Shown in pieces: positions 13,696-25,351 of a stretch of DNA of 64,000 bases (the stretch's first letter is position 1; each line of letters begins with the position of its first letter). This DNA is from Zerene cesonia (Eukaryota; Arthropoda; Insecta; Lepidoptera; Pieridae), in assembly GCF_012273895.1 (NCBI RefSeq), contig NC_052111.1, positions 5,146,001-5,210,000 of the forward strand, written 5' to 3'. Under the pieces are notes generated by a model. It ran no database searches. It was not told the origin of the DNA and was given only the letters and a program-made list of their open reading frames with translations. The position numbers and the translations under genes were made by a program.

Positions 13696-14302
13696 AATAT
13701 AAATTAACATGCATATCTAGGTACATACATGATCGATTAAATACATTTGGTATATAATTATTGTTGAAAGATTTGAAATTGAGGTTATAGGCATAGATAT
13801 TTGGACTAACCAACAGTTCTTTACAGTCATTATACGTGTTGAATTAACCGCCAGGGCTTATGTACACTAATATTGTAATTGCTTCTTAACTTTCTCCTTA
13901 ATAAGACCAATTTGAAGTGATAATAGCTATAACCATCTACAGGCAACGTCCGTTAGGTACATCACTAACAAAGTTGTGGGCACAACTTCGTAACACCGGA
14001 AATCTGAAATTTCATGTTATTTCGTTACTGTTCTACTGGGTCGTGATGATAGGAAAACTTTGTTAATATTATCTTGCTTTGTCATTCTCGAAAACATTTG
14101 TTTGTCTAGGTGTTTCGTATTATGTAATAATACGATTTACATGCACAGGTAGCGCGAGTATCAAAAATGTATTTTATAGACCATTATGAAAATAAATTAT
14201 GAAGTTCGTCAATTGGGTATGACACATAAGGATGTTTTAACAAACTTTCAACAGGACTGCATGTTTCAAGGGATCTTCGTATTCCTCATTTATGTACATA
14301 TT
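13696..14302. other. No feature recognised
   Basis: AT-rich sequence with nothing I can identify. Confidence 0.5.
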
Positions 14303-14483
14303 AGATCGTCCCGGCTCCGCCCGGATATCAAGATTCCTGTTTTAACCCAAGGGAGCATTTAATCGGGATAAAATCCTATCACCCAAGTCACCTCATACCC
14401 TTTATCAAAATCCGTTTAGAAGTTTCAGCGTGATTGAAGGACAAACATCCAAACCAAACTTACAAGTTTATAATGTTAGTGTG
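14303..14483 (+). repeat. Short retroposon, GTCCCGGCTCCGCCCGGATA subfamily, forward orientation
   Basis: It has the same architecture as the other short families: GC-rich head (CGTCCCGGCTCCGCCCGGAT), an internal ATAAAATCCTATCACCCAAG block, AAAATCCGTTTAGAAGTTTC, ACAAACATCCAAACC, and the tail TTTATAATGTTAGTGTGA. Confidence 0.65.
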
Positions 14484-16434
14484 ACATTCTCATAAAATGA
14501 AAGTTTTATTAATGTGCACATTGCATATATTTTGTTAATTCCACATTATAATAAATACATTCTGCTAAATATGTGTGGATTTAAATAATAGATGTTGATA
14601 GATCACGATCTGGAGTGATTAATCTTTAAGTGTTTGTTCTCTCATTAAATCTGAATAATATTAATATCATGCAATTGGGTTTAAGCCCAACTCAATTTGT
14701 AAGTCATAAATTAACTGCTAGTTGAATTAAATTTCGCATGTAAAGAGAGAAATATAACATCGTATCCAGTAGCATTAGTGTGGATGCTGGGCACCCGAGC
14801 GTTTGATTCAATTGTAAATTAAACCTTATGCATCGTAACTTTGACAGCTCAAATGATAGAATTAAATATTTAGAAAATAACACATATTTCCAGCATCCGC
14901 GCCTAGTTGCATAAATCATAATTAAATTACTACTGTGTATAAACGTTCTAGAAGCCTTCTGATATTAAATGAAATTTTCCTTTGTCGCGGCTTTTCTTTG
15001 TTACTCGTAAATTAAACTGAAATATAGCGGATGCTACAAATTATTATAAGTCTTCTTTCGTTTAACCTCAAGGAATATCCGTGTACAACGTTTCTAATAT
15101 TTATATTACTATAATTCTTACAATATGTAAGTAATTGGTAATTTTTATGGTATTAAGTTTTTATTTTGTTATTTATTAATATTACGGCGGTGTGGTGTAT
15201 TGTGGGTAGGTAACCAATAAAGTTTGGAAGTTGATAATGCTAAAAAGTTTGTTATTTGAGTGTACCCATCCTATGAAACTTATGTAGCTTATAATGATAT
15301 CCAATTGATTTCTTTAAATTTACAAAAATAAATTGTGAATTCTCAGATTTACATTAAAAGAAATAGGTATATAATTATAAATTATAATCATAATTTTGTG
15401 CAAATCAGTGTAATATTTTCTCTTTAATACAATCTAATGTAAGTTTTTTATCATGAACACCTATTTCCTCTTGATTACTTAACGTTTTCGCCATATGATA
15501 AGTTTAACTACGCATAATATTCGAAGGTTTTCGTCTTTAAAGCGTCTTCGTATCCGAAATAAATGTCGTATGTACATTAGCCTTAGAACCTCTGGGTTGG
15601 GAATTTATTCGCAATAAATACAACAAAAGCTGCGGTACAGCGGGTAGTTGTAACTAGTCGGAGCGTCAGATAGGGTCGCCGTAAATTCAGTCGGCTGGAC
15701 AGAGGTTTCCTTCCGACCGCGCGTGCGCTCTGCGTATCTTTATACCCATTATACATTTATGAGATTTTCTGGAATTATATTCTGTGCAAGTTTGTAAATA
15801 CCTTAAATTTTGTATTTAGTAATTCCTGAAAACCATTGAATTTTGGACAAATAGTCATAAATTTATATTCGTTAGATTTAATTTAAAAATAGTTTAATAA
15901 ACAGTATATTACGTCCATTCCTAAGAATTACGTTTAAATACAAGTGGAGGGACGTCTTTCTGTTCTTGTATAATCCCCATATTAAAGTAGAAAGAGAAAA
16001 CAATATTTAGTACGATCGCATAAAACATACCTATACTTAAGATGGTACGTGGTTTATAAAAACGTTGACGTCATTGCACTCACGTATTATGCAAGGAGAA
16101 AATATCCATTAAAAGTTGCAATTGACTTGAAGACTACTGCCAAGTTAAGATTAGTTTCGTGCACAAAATCATTAATCTTTAAAAGGTTTAGGAAAATTCG
16201 AAATCTAAGTTGAAGCAGTATGGACATGTAGATGATGCTGTAAATAGATAATAACATTTTTCCATGTTAAGAAATTTCAGGAGAATCATTATTACAGTCT
16301 TAACAAACCTTATTTCTTCAGAAACTTATTAGTAAATTGCTAATGAAAAAGTGCATATGAATATTGCTGTTTGATTACTATTACATATTATATGTATTAT
16401 TAAGTAGGCCATATGGCTAACGTGATAATTCATG
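14484..16434. other. No gene recognised; CpG-rich patch at about 15630-15745
   Basis: Largely AT-rich. The patch at 15630-15745 (GGTCGCCGTAAATTCAGTCG, GACCGCGCGTGCGCTCTGCG) is the most CpG-rich part of the first 24 kb after the 3 kb patch. It contains TTCAGTC, an arthropod initiator-like motif, but no convincing downstream element or exon. Confidence 0.4.
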
Positions 16435-16565
16435 TAGGTATGTACCACTCCACATTCTAAAATTGAACCAAATGATAACTGTACCCAATTGTTTGGTCCA
16501 ACCTATCAAGCACTAAACGAATCACGCCAACCGATTGAAAACCCACTAGGTTATCGAGTAACAAA
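16435..16565. repeat. Fragment of a dispersed repeat (TACCACTCCACATTCT family)
   Basis: The segment beginning TACCACTCCACATTCTAAAA and AACCAAAT resembles the segment at 35508 (TACCACTCCAGATTCTAGAA, GACCAAAT). Continuing text such as AATCACGCCAACCGATTGAA resembles a repeat I have seen in Lepidoptera. Class not determined. Confidence 0.45.
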
Positions 16566-19500
16566 ACACACAAAAAAAAAAAGAAAATACAATCGAATTG
16601 AAATTCTTCGTTTATGGGAACGTTTAAAAACGAACGGTTTAAAATAGATTTATTTTGATGTAATAGCTAAAATATTTGAAATTTATATGCATTATAGAAA
16701 ATATATTACAAATCAGCAATGTTCAGCCGCGTGTATAGAAACGCATCCATTTATTGTTGCACTAATGGTCCCTATACAGATGTCAAATGAAAACGGGATA
16801 AATGAGGAGAGCGGAATCCGCTTTGAAATTCTTTTTATTTTACTTTATTCCTGTGGGCGTACATCGAGTTTTGTTCTCTGTCTGTAAAAAATTAACGTTT
16901 TTCTCTTTCTATACAAAACTGTATGATGTTTGGAGCACCATATTAGTAATTGATGCTCTTTACATTTTCGCTTTCAATAATGTTTTGGCAATGCTTAAAA
17001 TGTTTCAAATTACTTTTTAGTTTAGTAGTTTTATTAGGTCTAGAAGTATTCTTCTATAGTATTATGTTGTTTGTGCTTATACTGACATTGTGATCGATAC
17101 TGTAATTTCTATGTAAAAATAGAAAGACATTCTTTTCAGCTACTTAAAATAATTCCGTCAGTTACTTTATACCCAATTATGAAAGAAGTGCACTAGATTT
17201 TAATGAGATTTAGTTGAAGTCTGTCTACGAACAATTTTATTATTACCAGACCTACTTATAAGTGAATTTTCCATCATAACTTTTAATTGTTCTTCCTCCT
17301 TTGAGTCCTTCCAAGCTTAAGAGGACTAACTGATTTCTACCGTGTTATGCTTAATGAAAGACAACTTTCAGAAAAATTTTGTTTGCAATAGTTATGCAGT
17401 TCTGCGGCAAACAAAGTTTTGCGACGGATGAAATAAAATATTCACTTGTTATCTTGACAAACTAAAACTCAAGATTGTGAAAAATTCATTTTAGTTTCTT
17501 TTTTTTGGCTTAAGAGTTTAGTTGGGGATGCTGGTCAAATAGATGAAATGAAGACGATCTATGTTTATCTATGTTCGTCTTTATTATTTATTTTTGCCTA
17601 TGTTTGACCATAATTTCGGCAATTGTGAACCGTATTATTAAAGTGATCTGATCATGGAGTCAGGAGGTGAAAAATGGGATTCCTCGATGGCGAAGAGCAG
17701 AGACACGATATTGAAAGATACGACAAACTTCATCGTAAAATTACACTGCTGCCGCCAGGTATGGCCCCCAATGAGGGAACTCTTCATTAGTGAACAGCAG
17801 AGACACTAGATTAATATATAGATAACCACTAAATCCCGTTCAGGGAATTAACCCTAAGAACATGGTTGTTGCACCCAGACTATTTTTTTATTTGTATATG
17901 ACTACATCCTTAGATGAATAGTGCCTAGACAGATGGTTTTTATGTAAATACTACGTCTATAGTAAGGCAAAAGAACAGATTGATGTAATGCTTGCTTTTT
18001 GAGTGGTTTTAAAGTCGGTTAAATTTTTGCAACAAGGTCAATTTATTGTTAGATTAATTTCATGTATTTAATTGTGTTATAGTCAAACGTTGATATGCCC
18101 CGTATCTCTATAAATAATCACGGTATGATAAACTAATCCTAATTTTAACAAAAGGTTTTTTTTTATTATCATTACGATAATATACAAAAAAAACATTGAT
18201 ATATGAAACCATAATCTAATTACCTTTATATTATATATATCTATTCGAGTTCCACTGGTCAAAAACAAGTTGAAAAACGACATTTATTTGTGACCTTAAG
18301 CAAAACCTAAGGACTGACTAGTCAAACCTAGCAGTGCCGAAGTGTCGAGGTTTGTCAGCAACATATTTATGGTACCTAAGGAAGTTAGGTATGTGAAGTT
18401 AATAATAGAGGATATTTTGTGTTGCTATAAATGATATACCAGCTTTCTGGGATGATACGTTATCGGCAGTACTGGTAAAAATAATAAACAACAGTTGGCG
18501 ATAAGTTTGTTCAAAGAAAAGCCATTAGTCAAGTTGTTTCGACAAGCTTGAGCGACAAAGTTTGGAGGACTATCCCTTTTTTAGTGTAACGGAATAGGCT
18601 TGTATAAATTGATTTTTGCATTTTGTTTTATTCTTTGAAAGGTCTGCATTTAGAAAAGTACCTAAAAACCCAATTAATTTACTGTTTATTAAACAGATTA
18701 TCTTGTGTTAGTAAATAACTAAGTAACATAGTGTTTAAATTGAAACGCCTTTTAAATTAAACATGCAATATTTCGCCAGAGAAACTTAGAAGTAAAATTT
18801 TCGTTTAAAAAATATTGTGTTATACTTGTTTTCATTCATCGTTCATAGTTCATTTTAATTTATTTAAATATTACCTCTTAATTATATTTTTTTACTGTAA
18901 TTAAGGTATAAGTATTAGACAAATAAATTGTTTACCACGTTTCAAAACAATGAATACGTACTCCAAATTTAATTTAATTGCCTTCTTTCTAGTTTCCACG
19001 CAATAAAATAGAATGTAAATTTTACTTTCTTTGTAGCAAATTCAATAACTTATTCAGAAAAAAAAATGTTATAGATTTCAATAAGAGTTTGGAAGACTTA
19101 TTAAGAGAGTTTTTATAAAAAGCAGTTCGAAATAAGTTAAAAAAAGCTTAAGAGCATTATAAATAACCTGGGTTATTACTATATAACCATATTTTAATAA
19201 AAAAGATACAACCAGATACAAATTTAATTATATTTTAATACTTATAAATATGTAAGTCTTGAATTGGAGGAAAAAATTTCACAAGTATTATTTTAAGGAA
19301 AGAAACCGTTGAGGAAAATTTTCGATTATAAAGTAGACAGTTGAAAATTTAATCAAGAGAAAAAATTGGGTGCTACTAGAGCCTCTAACGCGAATGTTAT
19401 AACGCTGGGCAATGAATAGAAAATAATTGGAAACCGTCGCAGGCTGACAAGTGAATGAAAATCGAGAATTCCTTATTGGATAATTTTAATCTTAATAATT

Positions 19501-22239
19501 TAATGGAACACTTATAGTCTAACGTTATTTATTTATTATTCTATTGACTAATTTTATGAGTGATGGTTTTTTTGCTGGTTTGGCAAAAAAAGATTGAAAA
19601 GAACAATATTCTATGTTAATAAGGTGAATGTGTTACGAGTGAGGTTTGGATTTTTGGTCTCGTCGATCTATTTGAAGCGTGGAAACATTATACATAAAAT
19701 TATATATTGATTGTGATAAGTGAATGTCCTGCACTATTTAAGGCTGAAAAAATGTATTTTAATATCGTCCAATCTTTGTTCTATTGAGTGGAGTGTGCTT
19801 ATAGTGTATATGTTAGAAATAGTTAAAGTTAACTCATGTAAATGCATTTGCCAGAGATCTTTACAAGAAAATCACAGCAGGTATTTAATGGCTGTCTAAA
19901 TTCTAAAATTGTAAAAACTTGAACTATAAATGTTAAGAAATTTTCAAGCAATGAATTCTCGATATTTCAATAGTTTCAGTCCAGGTTAAATAAAAGTAGT
20001 TCGAATAGCTTGATTTAGGTTATATTTTAAAGAATAACTCGAAGTCGCTTCGGGCTCGTTCTTTGATTTCCCACGAGCGAGAAGTTACGGCAAGTCGGAA
20101 AACCTGTCGGTTTGTTATAAGGTTTTACCTGTACTGGAGTCTGCAATAAGCTTTATTCAGTTAAAGTACAAAACTGTGTCGGAGGTAATACGTGTTTTAT
20201 TTTTATTTCAGTTGCACGTATTTACGCTATTGTCGCAGATGTATGGGGATTCTAAGTATTTATTTTATAGCTGCTTCCGTTCTGACGATGAAGCATATAA
20301 GTATATTAAGTCGATGTGTTGAAAATTAATGACATGGTTATAAACATTGCATTGTTGGTATCAAAGATATTCAATAGTGAAATATTATTCACTACGTCAT
20401 ATTTCAAATTCAAGGTGACCGATAGCAAAAAAAAAGTTTAATATTATTGGACCCATCTATCGCAAATTAAAAATTTATTATAAAAAGGAAAAAAAATATA
20501 TGTAACACAACAACAATAAACCATGAGTTGCCGGAACGGATTAGAATGCAGGATAAGAAGATGTAGGTTACAAATTTGGTCCACTTTTCCGTGAGAATAA
20601 ATGTATGCAACCTTTTTTCTCAAATGTTATCGTACGGTATTGATCTCCTATGAGAGTGTTTTTCATTCCTTGTCTGAAAAAGAGATGATACTAACAAATC
20701 GTAACAACACATCGAACAAATGAAACACGTCGTCTTTAACGATCATGTTTTAATACAATTAGTTCGATAATAACGCAATAAAATACATTATATTCGAGTA
20801 TAAAATAACAGTTTATAAAAACAAAAAAAAAAAAATGTAAGATACTTACAACTCTAATAGAAGTTAACGACTATAACATTGAACGTAGTACTTCATAAGA
20901 GTAACACTTTAGTGCTCCATTCTGCAAATTGCAAAATGAAAACCGGATACGTTTAAAAAGGAAGTTTAGCGAGAATTGGAGCTTGGAGCGAATATAAAAA
21001 GGTCGCATATTTTTAATACATAAAGTGTATACGTGGGCCCATAAGCCCTCTTTTCCGTTTCGATTGAACGACTATTTGCGGAAAGTTTTCCCATATTCGA
21101 AAAGCGTGTGTCCTGCTTCCTACGAGCGGTTGCTTTCTATTATATGGACGTTTAAATTTTATTCGCATAATTTAAGCTACGGCGAAATAAACATCGTAAT
21201 AAACTGCCTTTTTTTCAAGAATTTAATTTTATACTCCTGCTTCGGTATTCGAAAGTTTGAAAAAGTCGATGTTTTGTTTTATACAATGGATCATTCATTA
21301 GGTTGACAGATATGATGAGAATTAAATTTGGTACTGGAATACAATTTTCGTCGAAATGGCATTCAAGGCTATGCATGTTTTTGAAAAAACACGAGCAAAC
21401 TAGAGCTAATTTGACATTTAAGTTTTAGGAACGAGGACGGAAAAGTAATTAAGAATCAAAATCGATTGTAAAGTAAGTGTCAAAGTTGTAAAGCAATTTC
21501 CAATAACATGTTTTCTTAACTAAAGTCTTAACTAAGTCTGCAATAATTTACTATAAACGTTCTTCAAATTTAGAACGACCCAAACAAATTTATCTGGTGC
21601 TTCTGAGAAATGTTTCCGGTGACTTGACGTCATATACAAACTCGTAAACTGTTACAATTTACAGATTACACTTAATTCAAATACGCACTAATTAAATTAA
21701 TTTAAAAAACAAAATTTTACCATGCTTTTTATAAAATTAAATAAAAGAGGTGGAAGATAACGAGATTACTTTCTTGCTTAGACAGAGAATAACGATAGAT
21801 AACCGATTAAAATAGCAAAAACTTCGCAACTAAGACAGGCTTATGTCAAAATGTACCTATTATGTGTAAGCAGGGTATATCATAATTTTCTCTTTAACTC
21901 TACAAAAGCCCAAACACAGATGTGCTTTTTGTTGTTGGCCATCACTAGCCATTGATGGCACACAAGTTGTCATAACATATAATTTTCTACAATACAACAA
22001 GTTGTGAAACTTCCAGATTATTGTAGAAGATAATATTTATTGTGTAGTGCTTTACATACTGAACTGCTTTACATACAGCTATAAAACCGTCGTAGACGAA
22101 ATCAACCAAAGTCATAGATAACATTTCACCGGCTAGTAGCATTTTTTACATCGATATCCAATAAATCGATTAATATTTGTATATAAGACTATTTCCTGCA
22201 TAAATCATACATTAATAATTAAATCTATAAACCACATGT
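16566..22239. other. No gene recognised
   Basis: AT-rich DNA on both strands, with open frames up to 93 codons (21025-21306) that have low-complexity composition and no domain. A stretch at about 17650-17830 contains AGAGCAGAGACACGA and a near repeat, AACAGCAGAGACAC, 100 bases on. It may be an old mobile-element remnant, but it is too decayed to classify. Confidence 0.45.
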
Positions 22240-22345
22240 ATCACACCCCCCACAGGAGATCGGCGTGAAACAGTAGCATGTTACTACTGAGTTGTGCACA
22301 TGCGTGTTTTATATGGTGAGTGATGGAACCGGAGACCCGTATTAC
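22240..22345 (+). repeat. Decayed fragment of the poly(A)-tailed retroposon family seen at 28238
   Basis: ACACCCCCCACAGGAGATCG, GCGTGAAA, AGTAGCATG and ATGGTGAGTGATGGAACCGG align by eye with the reverse complement of the copies at 44718 and 61241. It lacks both ends of the family. Confidence 0.6.
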
Positions 22346-24300
22346 TTACCGTTCCTAGACCTGTAATTTATTCTCTCCTAATATAAAAATACGACTACAA
22401 ATCGCTAGGAATTGATCAACTGAAAATAGACCAAGTGCTTTTTCAAATTAGTCAAACAACGAGCGAAATAAAACTACCAAAAATACTTTTGAATCCGTTT
22501 CACTAAGGTTTTTCACCTTCTGATTCTCAGCGGTCTTAATAATACATATTATGCTTTGTAAAATATGGATGCTATTTAGTTACAAGGTTTACACATAAGT
22601 AGAAAACAATAGTATATCATAAAATGAGAAACGAGCATTCAACCGTTTTAAAAAGATCAAAAACAGTTCTTTCATTATTTCTAGAGGACAACTTTATCTA
22701 AGATAAGACGTTAATTTTAGAAAACCTAACCTACTTATTATTCTTCCTTATAGCTTCCTGAGATGTTGGGTTATGTAAAACTTATTCTGCTAAAATAGAA
22801 TGGCGTTTAAAGAAAAATAATCGAACCATTTTTCTTTCATCCAGGTCATTATGCAGTACGCCCGTATCTAAAAACGGCTCCTTTCGAATTGGACAATATT
22901 TCTCTGATATGTCTAAAATCCTTTTACCTAAGATCTTCTTTCTCTATCATCATCTTCGTTTGAAGAAATAATAGGTAATGGGCCCAACTCCCACAACGCA
23001 ACAAAAACTGAGCGATGTTGGTAAAATGGCTATCATTTTGTGAATGAACGAACGAACGATACTAACGTCAAACTTCGATTCGAAAATTTTGACAGTTGAA
23101 CGAGCATTATACTACTTGTACTTTAATATTTTGTGATTATACTTTATACATACATTAGGCTACCATTGTTAAAAAAGATTTTTTCTTGTTTTGAAAAAAA
23201 AAATCCAATAATAGAGCTCGGTCCATTACTCATAGATACAGTTACCTTACATAGTCACATACACATTGTTTGATGTTTAATGTATAAATTTCACATTCGT
23301 GTGGAAAAAACTTATATATCTTTTAGCGAACACATAAATTGTAAAAGGTGCCACTAGGGACATCGTAAGTTAAGTCTTTCTTTGTAAAGACGAAGTAAAA
23401 AAGAAAAATACGATCTTTAGAGACGTCGCAAACGTCAATGCTTGTGATGTAGGTAGGCTGTTTTTAACATTCAAATGTATTTAAATAGATTTTCTTTTAT
23501 TTTTGTTTACTTTAATAATTCTTAATTTGGATTATCTATGAGGCCTTTAAGGCTTCACTTCATATGTATATTTATATAGTTCGCAGGTATAAGAATAGTG
23601 AGATTAAAACTATATGGTTTATTTTACATTTAAATATTCTGGTATTAAATTATAATGAAATTTTTATTAGATAGGCATATCTATTACTTATTAAATAATG
23701 TAACTGATTTGTGGTCTTGCATATTTTTCAATTTTTTTTTACATATTTCTATAAATACATACAGGATACAAAAACTTATTTTTCAATTCATCAAGGAAAT
23801 GTAAATTCGAAAAGAAAAGAAAGTCCGTAAGACAGGTTTAATGAAGATCCGAGATACAGCAAGTGGCGGATCTTCAGTGTCTGTAATTCTTTGTTGTCAT
23901 TTATATAAAATAGGTAAAAATTTTAAGGAAATATTCATCCGTTTTCAAAAATAAACAACGAAATTACGCTAAAGGATCTCGCAATTGTTCAGCTTAATTT
24001 CGTGTGGGTAATAATATGATTAAACGCTTGGTTGGCACAATTATCCTGCTTATTAAAATGACGGAAAATTTGCATCGCCTTTAACAATTTTGAGTGGCGT
24101 TTGAGTCAACACAGATAAGAAAGAACATGCTTTCAACGCATCTTCATAATATAAACGGTCGTTATATGTATGTATATAAACAAGTGAATACCGTATTTAG
24201 AAAATTAACAAAACACATTCATTTATAAAGTCGAAAAAATATGACCATTACGGGATTTAGGGTGACTGTCAAACGATTTTTTTATTTATTTAAGAACAGT
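22346..24300. other. No feature recognised
   Basis: AT-rich upstream region of the LDL-receptor-family gene. No exon, repeat or RNA gene identified. Confidence 0.5.
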
Positions 24301-24425
24301 ATTATAAACGCTAGCTAGCCTCAAAGCTCCTAGTTGCGTAGAAGAGTACGTGCGTGCCCGAGCCACGCCCCCCGCGTCTTCAGTAGGACGCAGGAGATGC
24401 GCGCGCATTGCTACCCCTGGTAAGG
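24301..24425 (+). promoter_or_regulatory. CpG-rich patch ending in a donor-like site; possible promoter or non-coding first exon
   Basis: A compact GC-rich segment (GAGCCACGCCCCCCGCGTCT, GATGCGCGCGCATTGC) contains the initiator-like TTCAGTA at 24379-24385 and ends in CCCCTG followed by GTAAGG at 24420, a fair splice donor. It lies 0.8 kb upstream of the signal-peptide exon, so it could be an alternative 5' exon of that gene. A start at the ATG at 24397 would leave in phase 2, which does not fit the phase-1 exon 2, so a non-coding role is more likely. Confidence 0.3.
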
Positions 24426-25215
24426 GTTGGATTACACAGATTGATCTTCACAGTCCATTGCGTTCTAACGCTAAAATAAAATACATTGGAAAAGTATGCG
24501 ATTAAAAAAAATACGAGGAACATAATTTTAAGATTACATCACATAATTTGTAAAAATCTAATTTAAATCAAGTTAGAATTAAAAAAACCTATTGAATTCA
24601 GAAAAGATCTTATAATTAATAATTTTATACTTATAATTCAGATAATTCCCATAAGTTCTATACATAACAATAAATAATTTATAGTAAAAATAAGTTTCAG
24701 TAAAGATTAGTAAATTTTCTGCCTGATAAACAGATAAGTAATAAATAACTTCACGATTATTGTAGTCATTCTATAAGAATTAAATTCTAATATTCACTTC
24801 CTAATATGGCAGTAATCCAGTGACTTTAATAAAGCATGTTCACGACGAAATTAACAGTACAGCGCCGCTGCACTCGACAGTGTACATTTGCCGTCCGCCA
24901 AAACTGAACTACGTCACGCGTGCGCCGCTATCGCCATCTAGAGGCAGGACCGGCACCCATCTCACACCTGCCTGTCTCCTACGACAAGACAATCGACATT
25001 CGCCATCGCGCTCGCACTAGTGGCACGTAAAAATAACCTCAAAATATATCGTGAATACTTATCATTATATTTGTGTGATAAATGATATACACAACAGTGA
25101 CATTTGTTGTATAGACCAGTATTATTATTGAAAACGCAATACTTCGTACAGTTTTTGGATTTATTTGTGTGATTCTTGTGTGCTGTCAAAACGAAAGTTT
25201 ATCTAAGAACGAATA
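24426..25215 (+). promoter_or_regulatory. Upstream region and probable 5' UTR of the LDL-receptor-family gene
   Basis: AT-rich to about 24830, then a GC-richer, CpG-bearing stretch at 24845-25025 (GTCACGCGTGCGCCGCTATC, CGCCATCGCGCTCGCACTAG). It is followed by AT-rich sequence up to the ATG at 25216, with a stop (TAA) just before it. The block is placed as expected for a TATA-less promoter and leader. The transcription start cannot be fixed by eye. TCGCCATCTAGAGGCAGGAC within it loosely resembles an insulator-type motif. Confidence 0.45.
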
Positions 25216-25351
25216 ATGTTCTTTTTGGTGGGCTGTCGACGGGCAGCCCCCAAATATTGTTCCAATATGTGGTGGTGTATATTCATTTGTGCTATGTACA
25301 TTAATGTATTTGGAGTATCAGGCTCAAATACAACTGGAGCTGTAACAACTA
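25216..25351 (+). CDS. LDL-receptor-family gene, exon 1: signal peptide
   Basis: The ATG at 25216 opens 45 codons plus one base. A basic stretch (CRRAAPK) is followed by a hydrophobic core, WWCIFICAMYINVFGV, and a likely signal-peptidase site after SG. A second ATG just before the core (25267) would give a more compact signal peptide. The exon ends at a consensus donor (A then GTAAGT at 25352), leaving in phase 1, which matches the phase-1 acceptor of the LDLa exon 12.9 kb downstream. The product would therefore enter the secretory pathway as the N-terminus of an LDL-receptor-type protein. The split codon and phase agreement are seen directly; the link across the intron is inferred. If the ATG is wrong, the gene could start at an upstream alternative exon. 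Confidence 0.68.

Noticed and set aside
21025..21306. 93-codon plus-strand frame as a gene
   Set aside because: Composition is that of random AT-rich DNA, with no domain, splice context or homologous copy in the window.
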